A stretch of DNA of 64,000 bases from Terrabacter sp040702505 (GCF_040702505.1 NZ_JBFBLC010000001.1:620001-684000), one strand, 5' to 3'. Shown: positions 31,880-41,180, numbered from the stretch's first letter. Numbers and translations: made by a program. Notes: generated by a model not told the origin, from the sequence alone.

Positions 31880-32691
31880 TGCTGCTCCTCGCTGGGGGTC
31901 CGCCGCGAGGCGCGCTCGGACACGGCGTTGGTCGTGGCGCCGGTGATGGCGGCGATGATCTCCTGGGCGCTGGTCCGGCTGACGTCGAAGGTGCCGTTGT
32001 TGCGGCCCAGGCGCAGCACCGTGACGCGGTCGGCCACCGCCATGACGTCGCTCATGTTGTGGCTGATGAGGATGACGCCGTGGCCGTTCTCGCGCAGGCG
32101 CTCGACGAGGTTGAGCACCTCGGCCGTCTGGGCGACGCCGAGCGCGGCGGTGGGCTCGTCGAGCATGACGACCTTCGGGTCGCCGAGCAGCGAGCGCGCG
32201 ATGGCGACGGTCTGGCGCTGGCCGCCCGAGAGGCTCGCGACCGGAATGCGCACCGAGGGGATGCGCGCGGACAGCTGACGGAGCAGGCGCCAGGACTCCC
32301 GCTCCATCGTCACCTCGTCGAGGGCACGCCCCCGGTGCAGCTCCCGGCCGAGGAAGAGGTTGCCGACGACGTCGAGGTTGTCGCACAGGGCGAGGTCCTG
32401 GAACACCGTCGCGATGCCGAGCCGTTGGGCCTCGGCCGGCGAGCTCACGCTCGCCGGCCGGCCGTCGAACTCGATGGTCCCCGCGTCGGGGGTGTAGACA
32501 CCGGCGATCGTCTTGACCAGCGTCGACTTGCCCGCACCGTTGTCACCGACGAGGGCCACGACCTCGCCGGGTCGCACGTCGAAGTCGATGCTGGTCAGGG
32601 CCTGCACGGCACCGAAGCGCTTGGAGATGCCCCGCAGCGAGAGCACGGCCGTCTGCGTCGGTGCGGGTGGCGGTGAGGTGGTTGCGGTCAT
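31876..32691 (-). CDS. XylG-like sugar ABC ATPase (single domain)
   Basis: 271 residues, one nucleotide-binding domain: Walker A GDNGAGKS (about 49-56), signature LSGGQRQTV (about 150-158), Walker B VVMLDEPTAALG (about 168-179), switch His in ILISHNM. It powers the importer with the permease and binding protein. Many sugar ATPases of this group (RbsA, XylG of E. coli) are double-domain proteins; single-domain forms such as FrcA and several actinobacterial XylG proteins also exist. It overlaps the permease start by four bases. Confidence 0.87.
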   Translation of the reverse strand: MTATTSPPPAPTQTAVLSLRGISKRFGAVQALTSIDFDVRPGEVVALVGDNGAGKSTLVKTIAGVYTPDAGTIEFDGRPASVSSPAEAQRLGIATVFQDLALCDNLDVVGNLFLGRELHRGRALDEVTMERESWRLLRQLSARIPSVRIPVASLSGGQRQTVAIARSLLGDPKVVMLDEPTAALGVAQTAEVLNLVERLRENGHGVILISHNMSDVMAVADRVTVLRLGRNNGTFDVSRTSAQEIIAAITGATTNAVSERASRRTPSEEQQ

Positions 32692-32729
32692 GTCCGTCCT
32701 TCGGGTGGTCGTGCGGTCGCCGGGACTCG

Positions 32730-33824
32730 TCAGCTGATGCCGGCGGAGGAGCAGGCCGCAGCGAATGAGCCGGAGCAGATGTCGGCGGTCTTGTAGATGC
32801 CGTCCTTGACGACCGTGTCCTTGATCTTGTCCTTGGTCACGGCGATCGGGTCGAGGATGGTCGCGGCGATGCCCTTGAAGTCCGAGGTCTTCTGCGGCGT
32901 CTGCTTGTTCGCCAGCGCGAGCGCTGCCTTGGCGGCCGCCTCGGCCTCGGGCTTGATCGGCTTGTAGATCGTCATGGCCTGGTCGCCGGCGAGGATCCGC
33001 TGGATGGCGGCGAGCTCGGAGTCCTGACCCGTGACGGGCGGGAGCGGGTTGACGCCGCCACCCTTGAGGGCTGCGATGGCGCCGCCGGCCGTGCCGTCGT
33101 TGGCGGCGTAGACGCCGACGAGGTTGCCCTTGACCGCGGAGATCTGGCCCTCCATCCACGACTGGGCCTTGTCCGGGCTCCAGTCGGGGGTGTCGTACTC
33201 CGCGGCGATCTTGAAGCCGCTGCCGTCGAGGACGCTGTGCGCGCCGGACTTGAAGTCGGCGGCGTTCGGGTCGGTGGGCGAGCCGTTGATCATGACGAGG
33301 TCACCGCTCGTCTTGCCGCCCTTCTTGACGAGGTCGACGAGCGTCTGGGCCTGGATCTTGCCGACGGTGGCGTTGTCGAAGGAGACGTAGTAGTCGGCGC
33401 CTTCGATGAAGCGGTCGTAGGCCACGACCGGGACGCCGCTGCCCTTGGCGCTCGCGACGACGGAGGCGGCGGCCTTGCCGTCGACCGGGTCGAGCACGAG
33501 GACGTTGGCGCCCTGCGTCAGTGCGGCTTCCGCCTGCTGCTGCTGCTTGCCGGCGTCCTGGTCGGCGTTGCTGTAGATGACCGTGCAGTCCGCGCAGGAG
33601 GCCTTGACGGCCGCCTCGAAGAGCGGGCGGTCGAAGGTCTCGTAGCGCGTGGTCTTCGACTCGGGCAGCAGCAGGGCGATCTTCTTGCCGCCGGACGCCG
33701 CGCCGCCCGTGGACCCTGAGCCCGACGAGGCGTCGGCGTTGTTGCTCCCGCAGGCGGCGAGCGAGGTGATGCCCAGGCCGGCCGCGAGGGCGATGCCGGC
33801 GAGGCGGGTGGAGCGAGCACGCAT
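32730..33824 (-). CDS. XylF-like sugar-binding lipoprotein
   Basis: 364 residues. The lipobox is ITSLAAC (Cys about 25), followed by a Ser/Gly linker. The type I binding-protein fold begins at KKIALLLPESKTTRYETFDR and has the hinge/ligand strands VVAYDRFIEGADYYVSFD and GVYAANDGTAGGAIAAL, as in XylF/ChvE-type proteins. It is the first gene of the binding protein-ATPase-permease operon; the promoter -35 box lies in the second of two tandem palindromes (33903-33927). GGGAG precedes the ATG. D-xylose or another aldopentose/hexose is the likely ligand, by family. Confidence 0.87.
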   Translation of the reverse strand: MRARSTRLAGIALAAGLGITSLAACGSNNADASSGSGSTGGAASGGKKIALLLPESKTTRYETFDRPLFEAAVKASCADCTVIYSNADQDAGKQQQQAEAALTQGANVLVLDPVDGKAAASVVASAKGSGVPVVAYDRFIEGADYYVSFDNATVGKIQAQTLVDLVKKGGKTSGDLVMINGSPTDPNAADFKSGAHSVLDGSGFKIAAEYDTPDWSPDKAQSWMEGQISAVKGNLVGVYAANDGTAGGAIAALKGGGVNPLPPVTGQDSELAAIQRILAGDQAMTIYKPIKPEAEAAAKAALALANKQTPQKTSDFKGIAATILDPIAVTKDKIKDTVVKDGIYKTADICSGSFAAACSSAGIS

Positions 33825-33902
33825 GGTCTGGAACTCCCTTGTTCAGGCGCCGGCAACCTCGGTGGTGCAGGCCGTATCACCGGAGTAAAGAGCGTGGAAA
33901 GC

Positions 33903-33927
33903 CTTGACGTCAAGCCTTGAATTCAAG
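33903..33927. promoter_or_regulatory. Tandem 12-bp palindromes, probable ROK operator, with -35 box
   Basis: CTTGACGTCAAG (33903-33914), one base, CTTGAATTCAAG (33916-33927); both are perfect palindromes. On the minus strand the first contains TTGACG, which with TTTACT 18 bases downstream forms a plausible promoter for the binding-protein gene. The second overlaps the 3' end of the ROK gene. Two sites side by side suggest cooperative binding of a dimer or tetramer. Confidence 0.6.
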
Positions 33928-35119
33928 AAGTGGACGTAATTGTGACCAAGAGCCCCTCGGCGGCCGCGTGCGCCGTCTCGGCGGCGACGATGGCGCCGAC
34001 GACATCGGCATCGGTGTGCAGCTGCGACTGCTCGATGGTCAGGGACGCCACCGCGCTCGGGATCGCGCTGCGCTCGAGGGCGCGGCGCATCGGCTCGACG
34101 ATGAGCTCACCCACCTCGGACAGCTGGCCGCCGAGCACGACCATCTCGGGGTTGAGCAGGTTGACGAGCCCCGCCAGGGCCACCCCGAGGTGGCGTCCCG
34201 CGTCGTCGAGCACGCGCCGGCAGCCCGCGTCGCCCTCGATGGCCCGGGCGATGATGTCGCGCAGGGTCAGACGACCGTGCGAGCCCGCCAGGGCCTCGCT
34301 CAGGGCCAACGAGCCGACGAAGGTCTCGAGGCACCCCCGGTTGCCGCAGCGGCAGATCGGGCCGTGCTCGTCGATGGTCAGGTGGCCGATCTCGCCGGCC
34401 GTGCCCGCACTGCCGCGGAAGACGTCGCCGGCCACGACGAGGCCGGCTCCGACGCCGTAGGACAGCTTGATGTAGGCGCCGACCTGCACGCCCTGCAGCG
34501 CCCCGCACCGGAGCTCGCCGAGGGCTCCGAGGTTCGCGGTGTTGTCCACCGAGACGGGAGCGCCGAGCCGGCCCCGGATCTCCTCGGCGACGTCGACGCC
34601 GCGCCATCCGGGCAGGATGCTCTCCGAGCCGACCTGGCCCGTGACGCTGTCGACCGGTGCGGGCACGCCGACGCCGACCGCCTTGACGTCGGACATCGCC
34701 TTGCCCGACTTCTCGACGAGGTCGTAGACGAGCCGGGTGGCCCGCTCGATGCCCTCGTCGGCGTTGTGGCTGGCGGGCAGCGGCATCCGCTGCCGACCGA
34801 CGACGTCGCGGGGGCCGGTGGCAAGCGCGACGCGTACGTCCCTGTCGCCGAAGGCGATCCCCGCCAGCAGCGTGTTGCCGGTCGCGAGCGAGACGAGTAC
34901 GGCGCGGCGGCCGTTGCGGATGCTCGGCGCAAGCTCGACCGCGCCGGCGCCGTCGAGGTCCTTGACCATGTTGGACACGGTGGCGGGGCTGAGGCCGGTG
35001 GACCCGGCGATCTCCACCTGGGTCATCGCGCCCTGCTCGCGCAGCGCCTCGAGCACGCGCAGCCGGTTGGCCTCGCGCAGGGAGGCCTGCGAGCCGGGAG
35101 CGGCGTGCACTGGGTTCAC
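33923..35119 (-). CDS. ROK family transcriptional regulator (XylR/Rok7B7-like)
   Basis: 398 residues from a GTG at 35117-35119. The N-terminal winged HTH (about 12-70) includes TQVEIAGSTGLSPATVSNMV. The C-terminal ROK/ASKHA domain includes the zinc-type motif CRCGNRGCLE (about 263-272) and the sugar-binding ...TAGEIGHLTID. In Streptomyces, Rok7B7 lies beside xylFGH and controls it; here the ROK gene precedes the XylFGH-like genes in the same direction. A sugar or sugar phosphate effector is expected. The end of the gene overlaps the operator of the operon. Confidence 0.87.
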   Translation of the reverse strand: MNPVHAAPGSQASLREANRLRVLEALREQGAMTQVEIAGSTGLSPATVSNMVKDLDGAGAVELAPSIRNGRRAVLVSLATGNTLLAGIAFGDRDVRVALATGPRDVVGRQRMPLPASHNADEGIERATRLVYDLVEKSGKAMSDVKAVGVGVPAPVDSVTGQVGSESILPGWRGVDVAEEIRGRLGAPVSVDNTANLGALGELRCGALQGVQVGAYIKLSYGVGAGLVVAGDVFRGSAGTAGEIGHLTIDEHGPICRCGNRGCLETFVGSLALSEALAGSHGRLTLRDIIARAIEGDAGCRRVLDDAGRHLGVALAGLVNLLNPEMVVLGGQLSEVGELIVEPMRRALERSAIPSAVASLTIEQSQLHTDADVVGAIVAAETAHAAAEGLLVTITSTS

Positions 35120-35192
35120 GGGGTAAAGATAAGGGTCGCGGTCGGGCGACGGGAAGCGCCGTCCGCCGACCGGCACCCGCGGGGCTGGCAGG

Positions 35193-36839
35193 TCACAGGG
35201 CCGCCGCCACCGCGCGCCCGGCAGTCCGGCCGCTGAAGAGGCACCCGCCGAGGAACGTGCCCTCGAGTGAGTTGTAGCCGTGCATGCCGCCGCCACCGAA
35301 GCCGCTCACCTCGCCGGCTGCGTAGACACCGGGCAGCGGCTCGCCGCCGGCTGTCAGCACGCGCCCTGCCAGGTCGGTCTCGAGGCCGCCGAGCGTCTTG
35401 CGCGTCAGGATGTTGAGGCGCACCGCGATGAGCGGACCCGCAGCCGGGTCGAGCAGCCGGTGCGGACGCGCGACACGGATCAGCTTGTCGCCCAGGTAGT
35501 TCCGGGCACCACGGATCGCCGTCACCTGGGCGTCCTTGCTGAACTCGTTGTCGACCTCGTTGTCACGGGCGACGACGGTGCCCCGCAGCGACTCGACGTC
35601 GATGAGGCCCTCGCCGGTCAGCTCGTTCATGCCGCGGACGAGCTCGTCCAGCGAGTCGGCGACGACGAAGTCCTCACCGTGGCGCTCGAACGCCTCGACC
35701 GGCGCGGGTGCGCCGCTGCGCGCGCGACCCAGCACCTGGCGTACGTCCTTGCCGGTGAGGTCGGGGTTCTGCTCCGAGCCCGAGAGGGCGAACTCCTTCT
35801 CGATGATCCGCTGCGTGAGCACGAACCACGAGTAGTCGTGCCCCGTCGAGAGGATGTGGCGCAGCGTGCCCAGGGTGTCGAAGCCCGGGAAGCACGGCGC
35901 CGGCAGGCGTCGTCCTCGGGCATCCAGCCACAGGGACGAGGGCCCGGGCAGGATCCGGATGCCGTGGTTGTCCCAGACGGGGTCCCAGTTGCGCAGCCCC
36001 TCGGTGTAGTGCCACATCCGGTCCGGGTTGATGACCCGCCCGCCGGCGGACTGCGTGATCTCGAGCATGCGGCCGTCGACGTGGGCGGGAACGCCCGCGA
36101 CCATCCGCGCCGGTGGGGGTCCGAGCCGCTCCGGCCAGGCCCGGCGCACCAGGTCGTGGTTGCCGCCGATCCCACCGCTCGTCACGAGGACCGCCTGCGC
36201 GGTGATCTCGAAGTCCCCCACCTCCGTGCGGCTGCTCGGCCGGCCCCGGGCTGCGCCGTCGCGCTCGAGGACGCGACCGCGTACGCCCGTGACCGCCCCC
36301 GCGGTCACGATGAGCTCGTCGACGCGGTGCCGGAAGGCGAGCGTGACGCGGCCGCTCGCCACGGCCGCGCGGACCCGCCGCTCGAACGGCTCGACGACGC
36401 CGGGACCGGTGCCCCAGGTGATGTGGAAGCGCGGCACGGAGTTGCCGTGGCCGTCGGCGCGTCCGTCGCCGCGCTCGGCCCACCCGACGACGGGGAAGAG
36501 CCGCAGCCCCTGCTGGCGCAGCCACCACCGCTTCTCGCCGGCGGCGAAGTGGAGGTACGCCTCCGCCCACCGCCGGGGCCAGCGGTCCTCCTCGCGGTCG
36601 AACTGGGCGCTGCCCATCCAGTCCTGCGTCGCGAGCTCGAGGCTGTCGCGGATGCCGAGCCGGCGCTGCTCGGGGCTGTCGACGAGGAAGAGCCCGCCGA
36701 AGCTCCACCAGGCCTGGCCGCCCAGCGACTGCTCGCCCTCCTGCTCGACGAGCACCACCCGCTTGCCCCGGTCGGCCAGCTCAGCGGTGGCGACGAGCCC
36801 GGCCAGGCCGGCTCCCACGACGACGACGTCGGCTTCCAT
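35193..36839 (-). CDS. FAD-dependent dehydrogenase (ketosteroid dehydrogenase-like)
   Basis: 548 residues. The N-terminal Rossmann FAD motif is VVVVGAGLAGLVATAELADRG (residues 5-25), split as VVVVGAGLAGLVAT and AELADRG. FAD_binding_2-type signature: GGQAWWSFGGLFLVDS (about 42-57). The C-terminal FAD-closing motif is GVYAAGEVSGFGGGGMHGYN (about 502-521). Related to flavoprotein fumarate/succinate and 3-ketosteroid delta-dehydrogenases; the actual substrate is unknown. The ATG at 36837-36839 fits the domain start. It stands alone, divergent from the secreted protein at 37091. Confidence 0.85.
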   Translation of the reverse strand: MEADVVVVGAGLAGLVATAELADRGKRVVLVEQEGEQSLGGQAWWSFGGLFLVDSPEQRRLGIRDSLELATQDWMGSAQFDREEDRWPRRWAEAYLHFAAGEKRWWLRQQGLRLFPVVGWAERGDGRADGHGNSVPRFHITWGTGPGVVEPFERRVRAAVASGRVTLAFRHRVDELIVTAGAVTGVRGRVLERDGAARGRPSSRTEVGDFEITAQAVLVTSGGIGGNHDLVRRAWPERLGPPPARMVAGVPAHVDGRMLEITQSAGGRVINPDRMWHYTEGLRNWDPVWDNHGIRILPGPSSLWLDARGRRLPAPCFPGFDTLGTLRHILSTGHDYSWFVLTQRIIEKEFALSGSEQNPDLTGKDVRQVLGRARSGAPAPVEAFERHGEDFVVADSLDELVRGMNELTGEGLIDVESLRGTVVARDNEVDNEFSKDAQVTAIRGARNYLGDKLIRVARPHRLLDPAAGPLIAVRLNILTRKTLGGLETDLAGRVLTAGGEPLPGVYAAGEVSGFGGGGMHGYNSLEGTFLGGCLFSGRTAGRAVAAAL

Positions 36840-37090
36840 GGGCGAAGCATGCCAGTCCCCGCCCGATGTGCACGCTTGGGCGGTGAACGCGTGTGCGATT
36901 CCTGTGACAACGCCGTGACCACGGTGGGAGAGTGCCTGTGCAAGGCCGAGAGACCCGGCGCCGAGGGCCTCGACAACTGTGTTCGTCCATCTCTGCCCGC
37001 CCCCGGCCACCGACCCTGCGCCGACCGTCCCACGGATCCTCCCGGTGAGGGCCATGCCCCGGACGGGCTCCACCTCTCGAAGGGGAGCTC

Positions 37091-39184
37091 ATGGCTGGTT
37101 CACGCAGGTCGCGCATCGTGCGCATCAGCACCATCTCCGTGCCGATCCTGGCCCTGGCAGCCCTCGGGCTGCCGGCCACGCAGGCACAGGCCGGGGCGGC
37201 CGCCTCGGCCCGCCTCATCGGCACGTCCGCCGCCGCGACCGGGGCCTTCACCCCGTCCGGCAGCAACGACGCCACCCAGGTCGAGTTCCCGGGGGAACCC
37301 GACGACGCCGAGGGAGGCCCCGCGCCCTACCCCGGCACCATCACCGACCGCAGCCTCTCCGGCGGCCACGGCAGCAGCCACAGCATCTCGGCCCGGAGCG
37401 GCCCCAAGGCGAAGTCGAACCCGCAGCTCGGGACGTCCTTCGAGGGGCTCAACCTCTTCCAGCAGCGGTATGCCCGCGGCGGGAACCAGTTCACGGTCGA
37501 GCCGCCCGACCAGGCCCTCTGCGTCGGCAACGGCTACGTCCTCGAGGCCGTCAACGACGTGCTCAACGTCTTCGACAAGCAGGGGAACTCGGTCCTGCCC
37601 GACAACACGGCCACGAACGTCGTCAGCGGCCACCCGACCGACGTCAACCACGCGGTCGACCTCAACTCCTTCTTCGGCTACGCCCCGGCGATCAACCGGG
37701 CGACCGGCGTGCGGGCCCAGAACATCACCGACCCGGTCTGCCTCTACGACGCGGCGACGCAGCGCTTCTTCGTCGCGGTGCTCACGCTGGAGAGCCGCCC
37801 GAACGGGTCCCTGACCCAGCAGAACCACATCGACATCGCAGTGAGCCGCACGGCCGACCCGCGGGGCTCGTGGAACATCTTCACGTTCGACGTCACCAAC
37901 GACGGCACGAACACCGGTGGCGTCAACCCCGGCCCGTACCTCGGGGACTACCCCCACATCGGCGCCGACGCCAACGGCATCTACATCACGACGAACGCCT
38001 ACCCCTGGAACGCCAACGGCTTCGCGGGCGCCCAGATCTACGCCCTGTCCAAGGCGCAGCTGGCGGCCGGGGCGCAGAACGTGACCATGGCCCACCTCGA
38101 CACCTCGGGCAGGGTCCCGGTGCCGAGCGACGCCGGCAGCACGCAGCCCGGCTTCACGGTGTGGCCCGCGCAGTCGCCCGGCACCGGCTCGTTCGAGACG
38201 GCAGCGGGTGGCACGGAGTACTTCATGTCGTCCAACGCTGCCGACGAGGCCACGCACCCCGTCGCAGGCACGGGTGGGGACTACACGTCCAGCCAGGTCG
38301 TCGTCTGGGCGCTGACCAACACCTCGTCGCTCAACACGTCGTCGCCCGCCCTCTCGCTGAGCAACCGGGTGCTGGCGTCCGAGCTGTATGCCATCCCGCC
38401 GAGGGCGAAGCAGCCCGGTGCGGGGACGGCTCCGACCATCGCGACACCGCAGGGACACTGCATCAACGACACGACGACTCCGACGATCGCGGGCGTCGGC
38501 TGCTGGAGGCTGCTTTTCAACGGCGAGCCGGCTCATGACGAGGTGGTGTCGACGCCCGACTCCAACGACACCCGCATGCAGCAGGTCATGTACGCCAACG
38601 GCAAGCTGTGGGGTGCCCTCGACACGGCGATCAACCCCGACGGCGGCGCCCAGCGCGCCGGCATCGCGTGGTTCATCGTCAAGCCGTCGGTCTCGGGCGG
38701 GTCGCTCTCGGCGACGATGGCCATGAACGGCTACCTCGGCCACGCCGGGATGGACCTGACCTACCCGGCCATCGGCGTCACGCCCAGCGGCCGCGGAGTC
38801 ATGGCGTTCAGCTACACCGGCGACACGGCATACCCGAGCTCCGGCTACACGGCGATCGACGCGCTGGTCGGCACCGGGCCCGTCTCGACGGCGGCGGCCG
38901 GCATGGCGGCGGACGACGGGTTCACCAGCTACAAGGCCCAGATCGGCAACCCCCCGCGCACCCGGTGGGGTGACTACAGCGCCGCAGCGGTCGACGGGAA
39001 CTCGGTGTGGATCGCCAGCGAGTACGTCGCCCACGCGTGCGACTACGCCACCTGGGGCGGCCGGTTCTTCGGCGCGAGCACGGGCGACAACAAGCTCGGC
39101 ACGTGCGCACCCTCGCCGGGGGCTGCCGGACCGCGCACCGCGCTCGGCAACTGGTCGACCCGCGTGAGCCAGGTGACTCCGTGA
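37091..39184 (+). CDS. Large secreted protein of unknown function
   Basis: 697 residues with a Sec signal peptide (RRSRIVRISTISVPILALAA, Ala-x-Ala cleavage near 33). No lipobox, LPXTG motif or C-terminal membrane helix is visible, so it is likely released. The mature part is rich in Gly/Asn/Thr and aromatic turns (NGYVLEAVNDVLNVFDKQG; GGDYTSSQVVVWALTNTSSL), suggesting a beta-propeller or other all-beta fold. I cannot assign a family. ATG 37091 has AAGGGGAG upstream. A 13-bp-stem terminator follows, and the gap to the next gene holds a second hairpin. Confidence 0.75.
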   Translation: MAGSRRSRIVRISTISVPILALAALGLPATQAQAGAAASARLIGTSAAATGAFTPSGSNDATQVEFPGEPDDAEGGPAPYPGTITDRSLSGGHGSSHSISARSGPKAKSNPQLGTSFEGLNLFQQRYARGGNQFTVEPPDQALCVGNGYVLEAVNDVLNVFDKQGNSVLPDNTATNVVSGHPTDVNHAVDLNSFFGYAPAINRATGVRAQNITDPVCLYDAATQRFFVAVLTLESRPNGSLTQQNHIDIAVSRTADPRGSWNIFTFDVTNDGTNTGGVNPGPYLGDYPHIGADANGIYITTNAYPWNANGFAGAQIYALSKAQLAAGAQNVTMAHLDTSGRVPVPSDAGSTQPGFTVWPAQSPGTGSFETAAGGTEYFMSSNAADEATHPVAGTGGDYTSSQVVVWALTNTSSLNTSSPALSLSNRVLASELYAIPPRAKQPGAGTAPTIATPQGHCINDTTTPTIAGVGCWRLLFNGEPAHDEVVSTPDSNDTRMQQVMYANGKLWGALDTAINPDGGAQRAGIAWFIVKPSVSGGSLSATMAMNGYLGHAGMDLTYPAIGVTPSGRGVMAFSYTGDTAYPSSGYTAIDALVGTGPVSTAAAGMAADDGFTSYKAQIGNPPRTRWGDYSAAAVDGNSVWIASEYVAHACDYATWGGRFFGASTGDNKLGTCAPSPGAAGPRTALGNWSTRVSQVTP

Positions 39185-39266
39185 CCCTGTGACTCGGTGA
39201 CCCCTGAACAGGGTTCCCGTGGGGCTCCCTGTGAGATGACGCGCCTTCGTGGGTAGGGGCGCAGCA

Positions 39267-39309
39267 GCGCCACCGCCTGGCTTCAGCAAAGTGGCACAGG
39301 CGGTGGCGC
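39267..39309. terminator. Hairpin terminator after the secreted protein gene
   Basis: Perfect 13-bp stem GCGCCACCGCCTG / CAGGCGGTGGCGC with a 17-base loop. It is the first of two hairpins in the 337-bp gap between convergent genes (37091 and 39522). Confidence 0.65.
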
Positions 39310-39421
39310 GCTCATCCTCTCCCGCCCGAGGCGCAGGAGCAAGGCCGCGTCGACCCCACTCGCTCGCCGGGCTGCATGAGCGCGGCACTGCATGAGCGGG
39401 GCGCGGCCGGGTATTCGCACG

Positions 39422-39467
39422 GTGGCGTCCCGGCGACGGGCGAGGGGCTCGATCGCCGGGACGCCAC
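39422..39467. terminator. Second hairpin, convergent gap
   Basis: Perfect 15-bp stem GTGGCGTCCCGGCGA / TCGCCGGGACGCCAC with a 16-base loop. It probably terminates the ClgR-like regulator transcript from the other side. Confidence 0.6.
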
Positions 39468-39472
39468 TACCT

Positions 39473-39512
39473 GCTCGGACGTGCCCGGACGTCCCCGGAC
39501 GTGCTCGGACCC
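39473..39512. repeat. Four 10-bp tandem repeats (S-C-Y-CGGACGT type)
   Basis: GCTCGGACGT, GCCCGGACGT, CCCCGGACGT and GCTCGGACCC follow one another. They sit between the second hairpin and the 3' end of the ClgR-like gene. The role is unknown. Confidence 0.6.
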
Positions 39513-39521
39513 GCCGGTGGC

Positions 39522-39920
39522 TCAGGCCGCGAGCAGCGCCGGCCCGTCGCCGGCACGCGGGGTCTCGACCGGGGCCGTGATGCTCGATCCGACCCGGGAC
39601 GTGAGGTCGAGGACGCGGCCGCCCGCCGTGGCGGCACCCGCCGGAGCGGCCAGCTCGGTCAGCTCGCGGTGGGCGGCGCCGACCAGGCCGGTGATGCTGG
39701 AGCCCAGGGCTATGCAGACGGCCTCGAGCACCTCGGAGGACGGCTCCTTGAGGCCGCGCTCGACCTCGGACAGGTAGGCGATGGAGATGCCGGCGCGCCC
39801 GGCGACGTCGGCCAGGGTGCGGCCCCGGCGTGTGCGCAGTCGCCGGAGCAGGCGGCCGTAGACCTCGCGCAGCAGCGGGGCGGGGCCGGCCGGCTGCGGG
39901 CTGGTGGCGATCTGGGTCAT
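39522..39920 (-). CDS. XRE-family HTH regulator, ClgR-like
   Basis: 132 residues. The HTH region RLRTRRGRTLADVAGRAGIS (about 26-45) plus AYLSEVERGLKEPSSEVLEA (about 48-67) closely follows the ClgR pattern SxGYLSEVERGxKEPSSELL. ClgR regulates clp protease and related stress genes in actinobacteria. A C-terminal tail of about 45 residues is variable. The ATG at 39918-39920 has GGAGA upstream; an in-frame ATG at 40037 would add 39 unconserved residues. Upstream at 40004 is a ClgR-box-like sequence, consistent with autoregulation. Confidence 0.75.
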   Translation of the reverse strand: MTQIATSPQPAGPAPLLREVYGRLLRRLRTRRGRTLADVAGRAGISIAYLSEVERGLKEPSSEVLEAVCIALGSSITGLVGAAHRELTELAAPAGAATAGGRVLDLTSRVGSSITAPVETPRAGDGPALLAA

Positions 39921-40003
39921 GGCCGTCTCCGATCGGTCGCGGTGGGTCCGTCCAGCGTCGCACGCGGCCGTCGTCGTGGGGTGCGCGCGCGAGCCGAGGG
40001 CGT

Positions 40004-40018
40004 ACGCCGTGAGCGAAG
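40004..40018. promoter_or_regulatory. ClgR-box-like site
   Basis: ACGCCGTGAGCGAAG at 40004-40018 fits, with one mismatch, the ClgR consensus WCGCYNANRGCGWWS as I remember it. It lies 84 bp upstream of the ClgR-like gene and 146 bp upstream of drrA-like, so it could act on either. Confidence 0.35.
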
Positions 40019-40163
40019 TCCCGTTGTCTGCCTGCATGGGCTGGTCGTTGAGAAGAAAAATGTTGACGGTGTGTACTTGTGACCCGCACGCTGTCGGTGG
40101 AGGCGCCTATCGTCGTCTCAATCGCAGCTCACACCCGCGACCCACCACACCGGGGGACCCCTC

Positions 40164-41180
40164 ATGACCATCACCACCGAGGCGCGCAGCCGGCGCCACC
40201 ACTTCACCGGACCGGCCATCGAGGCCGAGCACCTGGTCAAACGCTTCGACGACATGACGGCCGTCGACGACGTCAGCCTCTCCGTCCCGCAGGGCACCGT
40301 GCTCGGGCTGCTCGGGCCCAACGGCGCGGGCAAGACCACCACGGTCCGCATGATGACGACCCTCACCACCCCGACCAGCGGCACGGCTCGGGTGGCGGGG
40401 CACGACGTCATCACCGACCCGGAGGCGGTTCGGCTCAGCATGGGCCTGACCGGCCAGGCGGCCACCGTCGACGAGATGCTGACGGGCCGCGAGAACCTCC
40501 GGCTCATCGGCTCGCTCTACGGCCTCGGCCGCGCCGACGTGCGCCGGCTCTCCGACGAGCTGCTCGAGCGGTTCTCGCTCACCGAGTCGGGCAACAAGGT
40601 CGTCAAGGAGTACAGCGGCGGCATGCGGCGCCGGCTCGACCTCGCCGTCAGCCTCATCGCCGCACCGCCGGTCCTCTTCCTCGACGAACCCACGACGGGC
40701 CTCGACCCGCGCAGCCGCGTCGAGCTGTGGGAGGTGCTGCGAGGCCTCGTCACCGACGGCACGACGCTGCTGCTGACGACGCAGTACCTCGAGGAGGCCG
40801 ACCATCTCGCCGACCGCATCGTCGTCATCGACCACGGCCGCGTCATCGCCGAGGGCACGGCGCTCGAGCTGAAGGACCAGTCGGGACAGGCCGCGATCGT
40901 GCTGACCGTCTCGCACGCCGAGCAGCTCGAGGAGGCCCGCGCGCTGCTCGCCTCGCACGTCTCGGAGGTGCACGTCGACCCCGCGGCCCGCCAGCTGACC
41001 GCCCCGGCCGACGGCCTGTCCGACATGACCCGCGTCGCCGCGGTCTTCGACCGCAGCGAGATCGTCCTCGACGATCTCGGCCTCAAGCGGCCGAGCCTCG
41101 ACGACGTCTTCCTCAGCCTGACCGGCCACCGCGCCGAGCAGGAGTCCGACCCCACCGACCAGCAGGGGGAGCCCCGATGA
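40164..41180 (+). CDS. DrrA-like ABC exporter ATPase
   Basis: 338 residues. The ABC domain (about 18-245) has Walker A GPNGAGKTTT (about 52-61), signature YSGGMRRRL (about 150-158), Walker B LFLDEPTTGLDP (about 171-182) and switch His in the TQYLEEADHLADRI region. The C-terminal about 80 residues match the DrrA-type regulatory domain (DUF4162). It forms a drug or lipid exporter with the permease at 41177, whose ATG overlaps its stop. In DrrAB systems the substrate is an antibiotic such as daunorubicin; here it is unknown. Confidence 0.88.
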   Translation: MTITTEARSRRHHFTGPAIEAEHLVKRFDDMTAVDDVSLSVPQGTVLGLLGPNGAGKTTTVRMMTTLTTPTSGTARVAGHDVITDPEAVRLSMGLTGQAATVDEMLTGRENLRLIGSLYGLGRADVRRLSDELLERFSLTESGNKVVKEYSGGMRRRLDLAVSLIAAPPVLFLDEPTTGLDPRSRVELWEVLRGLVTDGTTLLLTTQYLEEADHLADRIVVIDHGRVIAEGTALELKDQSGQAAIVLTVSHAEQLEEARALLASHVSEVHVDPAARQLTAPADGLSDMTRVAAVFDRSEIVLDDLGLKRPSLDDVFLSLTGHRAEQESDPTDQQGEPR

